Source: Parietichytrium sp. I65-24A
Taxonomy: Eukaryota; Sar; Bigyra; Thraustochytrida; Thraustochytriidae
Direction: 5' to 3'
NCBI GenBank assembly: GCA_012862575.1
Contig: BLSF01000046.1
Span: forward strand, 248,001-312,000
Length of the DNA: 64,000 nucleotides
Made by a program: the position numbers and the translations under genes. Position 1 is the first letter of the stretch. Each line of letters opens with the position of its first letter. Positions 1 to 11,694 of this stretch are shown in pieces. The notes beneath the pieces are model-generated. The model did no database searches, had not been told where the DNA came from, and saw only the letters and a list, made by a program, of their open reading frames with translations.

Positions 1-726
1 GTACGTCACATAGCGGCCTGCTGTCTCACTAGACCGGATAATTTTCACAACATCACCACGATGAAGTCCAAAGTACCTGGTAATTGGATCTGTGATAAAC
101 ATGCGCGGAAGCTGCGAGTCCTTGAGTTTGTAACGGAGCATGAGCTGCTTCTTTTCGTCTGGCGAAAGCACCTCGTGTTTTGGAACAAGCTCATGCTCAG
201 TGATGTCGATCAACAGTTCTGACTCTTTGAAGACCTCGAACATGTAGGTTGGTTGTGCCTCCAAGATAGCCTTCTTAGCAAAAGGGGACAGATCTTGTTC
301 GACGACCAAGATGGCGCGGCGCACTTCCTGCGCCGAGCACCGCTGTGCATAACTTCCCAAGACTTTTACTGTGATCCGGCAATATTACACGAGGCAACAC
401 ATAAACGTCAGTCTGCGAGCACTGCGCAACTCAAAAAGAAAGGAGAATGAAGTATCAACGACCCCAAACTTACCATCAACTTTGGTCTCCGGGAAGAACG
501 CAAAGATTTTCTCGGTGGCATCATTGAAGTTGAAAACCAGCAGCAGCATTTTGGTCTTGTCCACGGGATAGCCAAACCGCTGCTTAAACTCATCAAAAGA
601 GATTTCAATCTCGCTCTGCGGGATCAAATACCTCCTGTTCTGCAGCATTTTAAGCAGTGTCTTGCGCACTCGGTAGAGCCTGTACGCCTGCTTCATGTCC
701 TTATCTGCCTCATTCATGTTCTCCAT
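1..726 (-). CDS. RPB5: DNA-directed RNA polymerases I, II and III subunit RPABC1 (Rpb5), 3' end outside window
   Basis: This is the Rpb5 subunit shared by nuclear RNA polymerases I, II and III, part of the lower jaw that grips downstream DNA. Exon 1 is 726-474 and exon 2 runs from 368 to the left edge, separated by a 105-base GTAAGT...CAG intron (473-369). Exon 1 encodes the N-terminal jaw (YRLYRVRKTLLKML, then KIFAFFPETKV). Exon 2 encodes the conserved assembly domain with LLIDITEHELVPKHEVL and RGDVVKIIRSSETAGRYVTY. The match is nearly collinear with human RPABC1 (210 aa), and only about four C-terminal residues should be missing. The first in-frame ATG is at 726; an open frame continues upstream without another ATG. 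Threonine synthase lies upstream on the same strand, 998 bases away. Confidence 0.96.
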
Positions 727-825
727 CTTGCCCACGTCTATCTCTTTCTCTCTTTCTCCCTTTCTCGATCCTAACTTTGCTGCGCAAATGAATTGGGCTG
801 TATTATTATTATTGCTCCTCGGACG

Positions 826-848
826 ATATCATATGATATGATATGATA
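826..848. repeat. ATATG pentamer microsatellite
   Basis: About four tandem ATATG units lie roughly 100 bases upstream of the RPB5 start codon. Confidence 0.8.
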
Positions 849-1248
849 TTCCTCGCACAGCGCACAGCGGGTGCCCTCTACTCCCCGCCCGTCCCTCCGC
901 TACACTCGCCGACACGTTTCGGGAACCCTTTTCGCGCCCCTCTCACGCCCGCAAATGCCCGCAAATGCCCGATGCCTGCCCCCCACACTTGCAATTTCGC
1001 CGAGAATGCACGCGCGAGTTTTGCCGATGCACGCCTCTGTGTTCACCGCTTGTTCTGCGCAACTGCGGCCAGTGAAAGCCACTCGCTGGCAGACTACGAA
1101 AAGTCAGGCATATTCAATACTGGTCAATACTATTCAATAGTTTATGGTAGGAGGTTAGGTAGGGTAAATCGTAGTAAACTAAACACATGTGTTTAGCCGG
1201 GCCAGTGCTTGTGCTTATCCATTTTGTGCTTCTCGTGGGCTGTTTTTG

Positions 1249-1296
1249 ATGGATGATGGACGATGGACGATGGACGATGGACGATGGACGATGGGG
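1249..1296. repeat. GATGGAC heptamer minisatellite
   Basis: Five to six head-to-tail GATGGAC units. A shorter, slightly diverged copy of the same motif lies at 48487-48508. Confidence 0.9.
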
Positions 1297-1724
1297 TTTT
1301 GTCTTTTCGTGCACTGGTAATTCATCATGGTTCACGTGTTTCCAAGGTTTGAATTGTTTGGTGGTTTTAGCTTTTTGTTTTTACAGTGTGTTTGAAAGTG
1401 CCTTGGGATTTAGACTTGCTGGAAGATTATCAGGTTTGGAAAGGAGGGAAAGGCAATATTTTCGTGTTCGAATCTCCCCCGTTCCCGGCAGCAAATTTGG
1501 AGAAGAGAAGCAAAACGAGAAGGAATGTGAGAGATAATTCTGTTTTGCGTTTCAATTGCATCGGGTCGTAAGGATGGTACCATGCAAGCGAGACAGCAAG
1601 AACTTGAACACAACGTGGACTTTCACGATGGTGGAGAATGCCTTTTCGATTCTTTTTAAACTAAAATGGTCCTTATGTACGCACAGTGACTGCTTGCATG
1701 CTGGGTATGGAGAAACCAAAGCGA

Positions 1725-3600
1725 TCAAGCCAAGAGGTCCCTTCCTTTAAGAATCTGTGTGATTTCTGCCTTCACATCCTTAGTGGTGGCAGGAACCACG
1801 ACCTTGCGAGTTTCCATGGTTTTAAGCGCTTCCAGGGCAGGAGGAAATTTGCAGGCTTCAAGCTTGTCGTTTCCAATCGCTTTCGCTACAGCGTCAGTAA
1901 ACTTTCCCCAGTGTGCACAGGCAAGGCAGACGACAGGGCTAGAGGAGAGCTCGGGCTTGAGCTTTTCTGCAACACCAACTCCGATAGCAGAGTGAGGGTC
2001 CAGAAGGTATTGATGCTCTTCAAAGTTGCTCTTAATGGTTTGCAAGATTTCGTCCTGAGAGAGTCTTCCAGAGATCATTTCTTTCTGAGATTTTACCAGC
2101 AGCTCCCCATCTGCCTTGAGCTCGCCAGTCTTCTCAAAGGTTTCCATCCACGCTCGGAGCGCTTGTGCGTCGTCGTCAGCCATGTGATACAAAAAGCGCT
2201 CACTACAGGTGCGCGATGTAGTAGAAAAACAATTATTTAGAAAGTCAGATGCTACCACCAACAAAATAAACAAAGGAACAAGAAACACGACTCGCTCAAA
2301 TGAGTGCCCACTGCTCAAAAACTTACAAGTTGCTGGAAATGCAGATATCCATGGATGGGGAGATGGTTGGAGAGACTGCGCTTGGCTTGAAGTACTCCCC
2401 TCTGCTGAAGAAGCGATGGATGATATCGTTTTCGTTCGTTGCAGGAATGAGAGTATCGACTGGAAGACCCATGCGCTTTGCGTAGTATCCGGCGAGAATG
2501 TCACCGAAGTTTCCAGTTGGAACGGAGAAGCTGACCTTCTTACCGCTGCCTTTTGGAACGACCTTGAGGTACGCATAAAAGTAGTACACGATCTGAGCCA
2601 AAATGCGAGCAAAGTTGATCGAGTTGACAGCTGCAAGGTGCATTGAGGTGCGCGCCTCTTTGTCGTTGAACATGGCCTTGACAATAGCTTGAGCATCATC
2701 AAAGGTGCCTTCAACAGCAACACAGTGAATATTTTCGTCCAGAACGCTAATATGGTTGTCTGTTAGTCGACGCGAGGGCAGCCAAAGACAACAATATACC
2801 AATTCGAAGGCGTTCTGCGATACTTACGTAGTCATCTGTCGCTCCTGAATAGGACTAACGCGGCCTTCTGGGAAAAGGATGAATACTTCCACACCCTTCT
2901 TGCCGCGAAGACCGTAGATTGCCGAAGAACCAGTGTCGCCACCTGCAGGGACGCAAAGAGAAAAAGAAAGACGAGTTTACATTCGAGTCAGCGGAAATGC
3001 AACACGACACTCCCTCATATCGCGGGACATCACGAACTTACTTGTCGCCCCAACAACAGTGATGTGATCGCCACGGCCACCGATAAAGTGCTCAAAAAGA
3101 TTGCCCAAAAATTGAAGAGCAACATCCTTGAAAGCAAATGTCGGTCCGTGAAAGAGCTCCAAGATCTTTGGTCCTTGGCCTTCAGCCCCACTGCGGATGA
3201 CAGGTGTGACCTCCTCGTGCCTAAAGGTGGCGTAGCTCTTCTGCACAATCTCCTTGAGCTTTTCGCTCGGCACCTGAGTCTCAGGTATGTACAAGGACAT
3301 CACCTCATAAGCGAGGCTCTGAAAGTCCAACCCATACCACGAGTCCAGCTTCTCCTGCGATACTTGCGGAAACCAAGTTGGAACGAAGAGCCCGCCGTCT
3401 TCACTGAGTCCAGCAAGCACCACCGATTCAAAGTCCAATCCGCACCCATTTGCGCCCTTGAATCCTCGAGTGGAGACATACCTTGGCACACCACGAACCT
3501 TCTTCTCTAACTTGTCCCTATGCTGCATGGCAAGCCCGACAGCAGCAACACCTGCAGCTCCAGCCGCCAATCCCACTGCAAAGTCACTCTTTTCTGACAT
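1725..3600 (-). CDS. THR4: threonine synthase, PLP-dependent (yeast Thr4-like)
   Basis: It converts O-phosphohomoserine to threonine, the last step of threonine synthesis. Four exons (3600-3042, 2942-2828, 2746-2327, 2202-1725) join into 523 codons, close to yeast Thr4 (514 aa). The introns are 99, 81 and 124 bases, all GTAAGT...AG, and each junction restores conserved text such as VVGATSGDTG and MTTVLDENIH. The PLP-binding lysine sits in HGPTFAFKDVAL. Other family blocks are GDTGSSAIYGL, SVPTGNFGDILAGYYAKRMG, NENDII and SPSMDICISSNFERFLYH. The start at 3600 is the only nearby in-frame ATG. Residues about 8-25 are Ala/Gly/Val-rich and hydrophobic, ahead of a basic stretch; this could be a membrane anchor or organelle signal that yeast Thr4 lacks. 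Confidence 0.96.
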
Positions 3601-3652
3601 TTCTCCCAAACCAATCTTCGATCTAACCCCAAAACAGATCCCACAAAGGCGC

Positions 3653-3703
3653 AAAACATCAGACACATCAAAAACATCAGTCACATCAGAAACATCAGTC
3701 ACT
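3653..3703. repeat. imperfect ACATCAG repeats upstream of threonine synthase
   Basis: Several ACATCAG/ACATCAAAA units lie 50-100 bases upstream of the ATG at 3600, probably in the 5' leader or core promoter. Confidence 0.7.
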
Positions 3704-3831
3704 CCGTCCAAACAATCTTCAATATGAACACGTCCCGAAAACCAGGTACTCGCGCACACGCGGCACCAACTTACCGTTACAGCGTTACGATATTCTACCG
3801 AGCGCGTCCCAATTTTGCCGCGGACACTCTT

Positions 3832-3858
3832 GTACTGAGTACTGAGTACTGAGTACTG
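3832..3858. repeat. GTACTGA heptamer array
   Basis: Nearly four tandem GTACTGA units, about 230 bases upstream of threonine synthase. Single and double copies of the same word recur in many other spacers of this window (see findings). Confidence 0.9.
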
Positions 3859-6052
3859 TTCTGAGCTCTGTCACTGAAAACGGTTTGTCGCTTCAAAGAC
3901 TGTTCTTGTCACTCTCTGTTTCTTTGTTTCTTCTCTCTCTTTCTCTCTCTGTGTGAGTGAGTTCAATTCCCTGCCAAACACGTGCATACGGGAAACTATG
4001 GGAGATGCGCGTTCCTATTGTTAAGGATAATATAATACTAGGACCTTCGCTCGACGTGCACGCCGAGACATCCTCGGAATCCTCGGTCTCCGAGCACTTT
4101 CGTGACGGTTGGCGTAACGTGTGGTGCAATGTGACGTGAAGGAGGGGTGATTGATCGTAACGGAGGGTCTCGAGAGACGTGCGATGAGATTAAGCGGAAG
4201 TCGTAACGGAGAGGGGAGTATGACGTGAGTTGGTGCGTTTTGTGAGTTACATGGGCCTCAGCGTTGTTCGTGCGTTTGTAAATTTCTGAACACGGCTTTC
4301 GCTGAACAAAGGAACGTCTTCTTTGGAACATTCCTTCTTATTCCTTCGGTGACGTGCGTTGCTTGGCGTTACCGGTACCGGTAAAGGACATTCGTGCCAA
4401 TGGTGGTAAAGTAGATAAAGTAGTCTTCAGCTCACAGATATATTTATTCAGAGATGCTCGAACTGCTCGAAAGTCATTTTGAATGGTAGATAATCTATAA
4501 GACTAGGAAGCTCCAAAGCGATTTCAATGAAACCGAGCATTTTCTTTGTTATGTTCTCAAAGTTCTCAAAATTAACACTGAACAGAGTGAGAACGAAACG
4601 CAATGGGTTCCGCACCGCACACTTTTTGCACACGCTCCAGACCTAGCGCCTAATCAACGTAAACCCTATACTCGGTTGCAGCCCGCTAGCTACAAAATAA
4701 TAGCTTAAACAATAATGGTGAGTCGCGCCGATGGTGATGATAAGCTGACCGGTACAGGCTCTCAGCAGTCTCAACAGACTGACTGGCAAGGACGGGACGT
4801 CATTTCACAAAACAGTAAACTTATCTTACTGTTAATAAAATTGGCAGTCAAGTGCAGTCGTCAGGCAATGATTTGAGCCCAGGCTTACAGTTTTGTACAG
4901 GCAGTACCTCCCGACATGGGGATCACTTATTCTTGTTATTATATCAAACACTAGTGTACACACTTGGACCGGCTAGGGATTCATTAAGAGTAATACTAGA
5001 AATAGGAAGGATCAATCGTTTGCCTTTTGTCTTGAAATCAGAGCATCAATCACTCCAAATTTTGTTCCACGTTCACGTCTTTCACGTGTCCATGTTCATC
5101 GAAGGAATGGAATGTGGACTGGATTGGACTGGGATGGAATGTGAATGTGAATGTGAATGACACACAAGTTCCGACCGTGAAGTGTCAAGAAAAGGCTTAG
5201 TCGATGGCCTTCCTTCATTTGTGCAATTCCTACTCGACGGAAGACTGCGAGTTGGTTCACGACGCAGTGGCTTCTGCAGTGAACGCGCAGTACAGGGGAG
5301 TTCGTCGCGGGACAGCGTACCACTACGGTACTCACGGCCAATGCCAATCCGGGAGCAGTCAGTCGGCTCAATCCAAAACCAATGAAAGAAACCTCTGACG
5401 TCTTTCGCATAGCAGTTCGCTTCACAGTCAGTCAATTTGCCAAGTGAGCTTACACCTTTTCTTTCCGGCACTAGCTTCAACTTGCATGAGCGAGCAACCT
5501 CACGGCAAATTGGTCGTACTCGTACCAGCACTCGACGGCAATCTTCAGAATTCAGAATTCGCTGTCAGAACACAAAATGAGAAGTGAGTTGGATTCTCGC
5601 GAAACCCTGTCGCCATCCGTAGTTCATTTTGTACAAGTTCAAACTCACAGTACTGAGTATTGAGTACAGCAATTCAAAAACTTCAAAGCCATGTTCCAAG
5701 CGTTTCCAGCCCAACGAAACGACTTGAATGACTGCGAAATTAATAAGAAAAAGTAAAATGCAACACAGCATGAAATGATTCATTTGTTTGACCATGTCCC
5801 TGATAGTACTACCTAGTAAATCGCCTACCACCCCTGCCCCTACTGGATACCATAGGGCATAAGTATGTAGGAGTCTATACAGACTTTAGCGAGCTGAAAG
5901 ACTATCGCCGCGGTAGGATACACTACGCCTGATAAATATTTAGCTATCAAAAACTTAGAAGCCTGGTAGTGCCACTCAGAGAGTCACAACACTTTTCTTC
6001 TTCCTCTCTCTCTCTCTTGCTTTTCTCTCCCTCACACAAACACACACAAACA

Positions 6053-6081
6053 CCTCTCTCTCTCTCTCTCTCTCTCTCTCT
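6053..6081. repeat. TC dinucleotide tract
   Basis: An uninterrupted TC run of about 29 bases inside a longer pyrimidine-rich stretch. Confidence 0.9.
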
Positions 6082-6269
6082 ACACCCTCTCCCTCCTCTC
6101 TCACAGAGCACTCTTGCGCAGCCCGATAGGCCCAATAGCATAAACACCTAAATAAACACTATTACCAATACAAAACCTAAAACTCTAGGCCTGCGGTAAC
6201 AGCGCGAGTAAGCGCTCCTACTCGTCCCAAAGACGAAGAAGGAAAAAAGAAAACAAAAAGAAAGAAAAA

Positions 6270-6297
6270 CAAAAAACAAAAAACAAAAAACAAAAAG
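6270..6297. repeat. CAAAAAA heptamer repeat
   Basis: Three to four tandem CAAAAAA units within an A-rich region upstream of the PH-Costars gene. Confidence 0.85.
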
Positions 6298-6324
6298 CAC
6301 ACACCCTCCTTCCCTCACAAAACA

Positions 6325-6396
6325 CAGAGAGAAAGAGAAAAAGAGAGAGTAGAGAGAGAGAGAGAGAAAAAGACAGAGAGAGAAAAAGACAGAGAG
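6325..6396. repeat. GA-rich tract
   Basis: A purine tract of GAGAGA and GAGAAAAAGACA units, 250-330 bases upstream of the PH-Costars start. Such tracts often sit in protist promoters, but no function can be shown here. Confidence 0.85.
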
Positions 6397-6651
6397 CAGC
6401 CACACCAAATCACCATAAAAGTGTCCCCGCGGACACCACTGCCCCACTGTTCAGCGACAGTTACGTACGCCGCGCACGCGCCCAACTAGCCATCCACCTA
6501 TCCATCAACCTAGCAAGCCAGCAAGCCAGCAAAGGCGACTGACACTCACTCACATTCGGTCGGCGTGGTTGTTCGGGGAAACCGGAGAAACCGGAGAAAG
6601 TGGGGGGTACGCGAGTACGATAAGGCGGGAAAGAAGAAGAAGAAGGAGAAA

Positions 6652-8779
6652 ATGCCGGGGAAACTGTCCGCGGAGAAACCTATGCTGGAGGGCGTGCTGT
6701 TCAAAAAGTCCAGCGCTGGGAAGAACGCGTGGAAGAAGAAGCACTTCAAGCTTTACCAGAAATCGCTAAAGTTCTATAAGAAGAGCGGGGACAGCCATGC
6801 GCAAGGAGAAGTGACACTGACTTCGGACCATTATGTGACGGACGTCAAGTCGAGGAAAGGACAGGGCAAGGCGAACTCGTTCTTGATTAGCGACTTTGTT
6901 AACTTGTTCTACTTGGCAGCAGAGACGCCGGAGCTCAAGGATTATTGGATGCATGCGATTGCGCGCATCATTCGAAACTTGCAGGAACAGGAGAACTGGT
7001 TTGATACGCCCGCCATCAGCAAGGCGCGCACGCAGGAGCAGATTGATGCGGACTACCGTGCTCGTAAGTTTGGTTATGTGGGTCGATTTCGAGTTCGATT
7101 TCGAGTTGGAGTTGGATGAGTCAATGGATCAATGGATCAATCAGGATTTCGTTCTGGTCTTGCTCTGCAATGCAGTGCTTGTGCTTGTGCTTGCGTTTCT
7201 GTTTGCGTTTGCGTTTGCGTTTGGCGGCCTTTCCATAGGACGTAATTCGTGTGATGCCGAAAGCATCAAACAACGGTTGGGTGCGGGCGGGATGGGTGGC
7301 GGAGGAAGTGGAGGAATCGAGGTCTTGTTCTGGGATTGCTAACGCCCGACGTTGTTTTGTCGTCTTTCGTCTTTGAAAATTGGGAATAAATAAAACATCG
7401 GAAAATTGCTTTGTGCAGGCCTCGCGGCGTACAAAAAGTCTACCGGTCAGCCAGCTGATGATGACCGTGTAACGCAAGTTGAGGACGACGCGGTCATCGC
7501 CCAGATGGCGGTCGAGGAAGCCCGACAGCGCCAACTGCAGCTTCGCGCAGAGGAAGAGTCCCTGCAACAGGGCAAGGCACAAGGGCGGATCAGCCGGCGC
7601 GAGAACCAGCGTCTCCGCGAGCTGGAAGAGCTTCGGATTCAAGCGGAAGCCGACGTGCGCCGTTTAGAACAGGCTGAAAGGGAGGCTGTCCAGGCGCTGC
7701 AGGATGCCGAGGAGAAGATGAGCAACGCTGCCATCGCACAGGCACAAGCCGAAAAAGAGCGCGAGCTGCAGCTAGAGATGGAGGCCGACGCTCGTCGCAG
7801 GAAAAAGGAGATGGAGCTCCAAGAGCAGCAGCAGAAAGAGGCTGAGCGCCGGCACAAGTCTATGGAGCGCAAGCACAAGTCCATGGAGCGCAAGAAGCAG
7901 CTGGAGAAGCAAAAGAAGCAGGAAAAAGAAGAGCAAGAAGAACGGCTCAGAAAGGAGAAGGAGGCGCGAGATATTGCCCAGAAGCAGAAGGAAGCAGAGC
8001 AGCAAAAGGAAGCAGAGCAGCAGCGCCGGAGACAATCTGCGGATCGACGCAAGAAGGCAGAGGCGGAGCAGTTGGAGAAAGAGCGCCTACAGGAGCAGCA
8101 AAGATTGGCAGAAGAGCAGGAAAAGCAGCGCAAGGCGGCAGAGTCCACTTCGCTGATGAAGCGATTGTCCAAGAGACTCTCCCTCCGCGGGTCATCATCT
8201 TCTTCCGCAGTCCCTCCACCTCCTCCAACCGAAAAGTCTGCTCCCGCACCTATTCCAGAAAAGAAGAAGGAGCTTCCGAAGCGGTCTTCAGTGCGATCCG
8301 CCGCTCCACCGCAGGAACCCGAATCACCGCTTCTTCAAGTGGCCTCTGCCGCAGTTGGCAACGTGATGGGCGGAATCGCTTCAAGGCTCATGCAGTGGAA
8401 CCAAAAGGTAGCAGAGCACGAAAAGGCGCAGGAGTCAAACGTGTTTTCGGGCAAACATGTTGAAGGGCCGAAAGTGTCCAAATCCGATGCCAACTACGGC
8501 AAAGCCGTGGCTGGCAGCAAGAGCGAAGCTCGAGCGCAGGCCGCGTCCGCCTGGGTCGACAAGCAGATTGATCAGCTAATCGGCGTGATTCGGGAGATTG
8601 GCGAAACCAAAGATGGCGTTACGTCCGTGACCTTCGGAGTGTTGTTCAACAAATATGCTGACATTAGCGACAGCTTGGTCGGAATTCTCATGCGCGCAAA
8701 GAAGCGTCGTCTGCTAAAGTACGAAGGAGATATGCTGTTCCAGGGCATGCATGACCATGTCGTGATCACGCTGTTGTAA
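6652..8779 (+). CDS. PH domain - coiled coil - Costars domain protein
   Basis: Exon 1 is 6652-7063 and exon 2 is 7419-8779 (590 aa), with a 355-base GTAAGT...CAG intron. Residues about 8-115 form a PH domain: LEGVLFKKSS, WKKKHFKLYQKSLKFYKK, and a closing helix with ELKDYWMHAIARII. Residues about 165-430 are a highly charged Glu/Gln/Lys/Arg coiled coil. A Ser/Pro-rich linker (SSSSSAVPPPPP) follows. The last 75 residues match the Costars domain of ABRACL and the STARS C-terminus: SVTFGVLFNKYADISDSLVGILMRAKKR, then YEGDMLFQGMHDHVVITLL. Costars proteins are linked to actin dynamics and cell motility, and PH domains to phosphoinositides or protein partners. A membrane-linked actin adaptor is an inference. 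An in-frame ATG at 6652 precedes the PH fold directly. I know of no named family with this order. Confidence 0.9.
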
Positions 8780-9484
8780 CTTGTATCGGCTCGCGTCATG
8801 CCTTTGATTGGCCTCGCAGAATTACATTCGTATGTGTGCGTGTGTGGGGTGTGTTTGTGTATGTGTGTTTCCATTTCTCGCCGCCACCTGTTGTTTCACA
8901 CACCGCCTCAACTTTTTTTTTGTCGAGGACGTCGTCGTCGTCGTCGCTTGGAGACCGCTGTGCCCCAAAAAATCAAACTCCACGGAGAAGCACAGACAGT
9001 GACGGTTTGAAGAGGTAGAGGAGAAAGCAGCAGCAAGCTGCGTTCGATTGATTTGTATTAACCCTGTTTCTCTCCTTTTCCATCGAGTCTATGAAATTTA
9101 ATCCCTTTTGTTTGTTTTCCTTTTCTAAACTCCTTACCGTTGTCCGCAACGTTTTCAAAGTTCGCTTTCTACTCTTGAATTTCGCCTATAGTGCGAAAGT
9201 AGAAGAATTGCGTCTCCATGTGCCTGAGATATCATGCAACAGTGTTGCCTCGCATATTCTTCGTCGGGTCGGTCGCGAGTTCGAGATGAGCACTGCGCTG
9301 TCTCTGCAAAAGACTAAGCGCGCTTTTGACACCGATCTCCGTGAGCCTTGAGTAGAATGTGAGCCATAAAAAATAGAGTAGATTGGAGAAAATGAAAATC
9401 GTTTCTTGTGTTACAAGTACGGGGCCCCCAAAGATCTCGCGAATGAACCGTCCAAGGAAAGGGCTCGCCCCCGCGGCGCGCACA
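8780..9484. other. intergenic spacer between convergent genes
   Basis: About 700 bases between the 3' ends of the PH-Costars gene and the cathepsin gene. There is a short CGT/TCG run near 8930-8945 and T-rich stretches. No gene is seen. Confidence 0.6.
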
Positions 9485-10540
9485 TCACTCCACGCGGGGC
9501 CAAGATGCGCAGTCACTGAGTCCGCACATGTTGAATCCCCTCGCAATATGAAAGTACCCGTCGATGCCCCACTTTGGACCCCAAGAGTTCTTCACGATAA
9601 AGTAGTCCATTGGCTCTCCGTTCACATCAGCAGTGTCAAAGCCCACCGCAAGCACTGCATGATTCACGTCGCTCGGTTTGCTCTTGCAGTCCTGTGAAAA
9701 ATACACACCAGAATCATACAGTCGAAAGTCCGAGCCAACGTGGTAAGCAATGGACACTGGCCCAGTGTGCGCCAGAGCCGCCGCTAAAGAGTCCTCGTCG
9801 TAAGCGGTGATATTTACCGAGTCCTTGACAAGTGCGAGCGTCTCGGAAGATTTGTTGAAGCTGCACGTCTTGGCAGTGACCCCTTTGTAGGGGTACTCAT
9901 CCTCGGTCTCCAGACCGCCATTGTACTTGATGTACTCGAATGCATGCGAAGGAAGGCCGCCGTTGCAGCCGTGGTTGTCGAATCCTGCAGCGCAGTCGAC
10001 CAACTGCTGTTCGGAGAGCAAAAGGTGCTTATTTTTGTATAGCGCTGTGTGAGCCTCCAAAGCCCCAGTTGTGCTGAAGGTCCAGCAAGATCCGCAATGG
10101 CCCTGATTCTTGACTGGCGACACAATGTTCTTCTCACGCCAGTCAATGCGAGCCTTCTGTTGTGTGCTGGAGAGCATGTGCTGCGGCGCGGACCAGCCGT
10201 CAAAAGTTGCCGAGCAGCCTGGCTGTGGAGCGCGGAGAAGGAATCTAGCAGCAAACTCTTCGTGAGTGATATCAGCGAACTCGTTCATTGCGAGCTTGTA
10301 CGGGTGGCCGCCTCGCTCGTTGTGTGCCTGCACCATCTTGAAGCTCGCTTTCCAAATGGCGCGACGGTACTCAAGCTCCATCTCATGTTCGTAGCTCTTG
10401 TTGAAGTCCGAGACCCACGCCCCAAAATATGACTCCAGCACATCACCTTCCAGCATGTCGTGCGAAACGGGCATCTCCTCCAGCGTCCACCGCCCGAAGG
10501 CCGCAACAGCCCCACATGCCAATACAAGAACAGACCTCAT
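9485..10540 (-). CDS. papain-family cysteine protease, cathepsin H/L-like preproenzyme
   Basis: Single exon, 351 aa, the usual length for a cathepsin precursor. Residues 1-16 (MRSVLVLACGAVAAFG) are a signal peptide. Residues about 35-95 are an I29 inhibitor propeptide with an ERFNIN-like pattern, ending in KLAMNEFADITHEEF. The C1A catalytic domain follows: oxyanion Gln and catalytic Cys in NQGHCGSCWTF, catalytic His in NHAVLAVG, Asn in KNSWGPKWG, plus the GCNGG disulfide motif. The C-terminus CGLSDCASWPRVE resembles cathepsin H (CGLAACASYP) more than cathepsin L. All catalytic residues are intact, so it should be an active lysosomal/vacuolar or secreted endo- or aminopeptidase. It converges with the PH-Costars gene. 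Confidence 0.95.
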   Translation of the reverse strand: MRSVLVLACGAVAAFGRWTLEEMPVSHDMLEGDVLESYFGAWVSDFNKSYEHEMELEYRRAIWKASFKMVQAHNERGGHPYKLAMNEFADITHEEFAARFLLRAPQPGCSATFDGWSAPQHMLSSTQQKARIDWREKNIVSPVKNQGHCGSCWTFSTTGALEAHTALYKNKHLLLSEQQLVDCAAGFDNHGCNGGLPSHAFEYIKYNGGLETEDEYPYKGVTAKTCSFNKSSETLALVKDSVNITAYDEDSLAAALAHTGPVSIAYHVGSDFRLYDSGVYFSQDCKSKPSDVNHAVLAVGFDTADVNGEPMDYFIVKNSWGPKWGIDGYFHIARGFNMCGLSDCASWPRVE

Positions 10541-11102
10541 TTCCCTCGCCTGCGCAAATTGGAGCAGTCAATCACCTAGGGCCACCCCAATCAAGTTTCA
10601 TTCGCATTCATTACCGCCGAGAGAGATCATCGATGCCGCCGTCATTCGCCGCAAGTCAGCCAACACATCACCACTTTGCGAGATCAACCAAGATGCCAAA
10701 GTTCATCGTGACATGCACGCACTTACCGGTACTCAGTATCCACCTCGCGCGATTCTAAACCTCGCAATCCAATTCCACGTCGCAATCCCTTCCTTTCACG
10801 GACAGACACGCACTTCTCAGAGCACCTTCCTCCGCCACTCCGCGTTTGGGGTCTGCTGCAATCGCTCTGCAAATGGCGTCACCTTCACAGCCTTGCAATG
10901 TATCTTTGTATTCTTTGTATGAGGCCATGGTCTCAAAGATACTTTCGTACTTTCATGCAACTACCAGTGCTGAGTATTGCTGAGTACACAAAGACACAAT
11001 CATACAAAGATACAATGACCCAAAGATGGTATGACTAAATGGAACAAGGAGCATCCATTGACCGCACGCGCGTGGGAAAAAAAAAAGAAAAGGAAAGGAA
11101 AG

Positions 11103-11150
11103 GAAAACGTAAAACGTAAAACGTAAAACATAGAACGTAGAACGTAAAAA
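11103..11150. repeat. AAAACGT heptamer repeat in A-rich tract
   Basis: About five AAAACGT/AGAACGT units following an AAAGG-type A-rich stretch (11070-11103). Confidence 0.85.
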
Positions 11151-11694
11151 ATGTACAAAGGCTTTTCATAGGCGATCAATCAAAACGGTCGATGAAATCC
11201 TTTCTGCTCCCAAAGTTCAATCAATTCACTCACCTCAATTATTGAGTGAGCAAGTGAAAGAAAAAGGTGAAGGGAAATTTCGCCGTTAGCTCCGGTAACT
11301 AATTTTTTTTTAGTCGACTGTCAGTTTTGATTCCTGTGAAAAACTTTTCGAAGACGAAATCTGGCCCCCTTTGGCTACAAGGAAATTTCATCGCATTGCG
11401 CCACCAACCATGACGTCAGATGTTAATCTTTAATAGACGATTTATTATTCTGATATGTCGTAAGCTATCCGGGTGTCTCCCTGAATATGGCTAACCAATT
11501 GACTGATACCTGTACCGTCGTGTCTCAGATTAGAATAGTTGGAAGCCTATGGTAGTGTAGAGTCCGCCTACAAGGAGAACCCACATCGCAGATCAAAGTA
11601 AATCAGTTTCGGACATGTCAACTTTTGTTTGTATTGCTTCCAAGAAGATAAAACATGCAAACAATTCCCTACGATGAGTGTTCTCTCGTTCTTT

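Larger units (their letters stand above)
727..1724. other. intergenic spacer upstream of RPB5
   Basis: No credible gene is visible. The spacer must hold the RPB5 promoter and the 3' end of the threonine synthase transcript. It contains an ATATG array (826-848) and a GATGGAC heptamer array (1249-1296). Open frames here are short and have no recognisable domain. Confidence 0.6.
3601..6651. other. 3 kb intergenic region, repeat-rich
   Basis: This spacer lies between the divergent threonine synthase (minus) and PH-Costars (plus) genes, so it should hold both promoters. I see no gene. It contains ACATCAG imperfect repeats (3653-3703), a GTACTGA array (3832-3858), TACCGGTACCGGTA near 4372-4386, a TACTGAGTATTGAGTAC block near 5650, and long TC, CAAAAAA and GA tracts (6053-6396). 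The stretch 5800-5960 is rich in CTA/TAG and differs from its surroundings. Confidence 0.6.
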
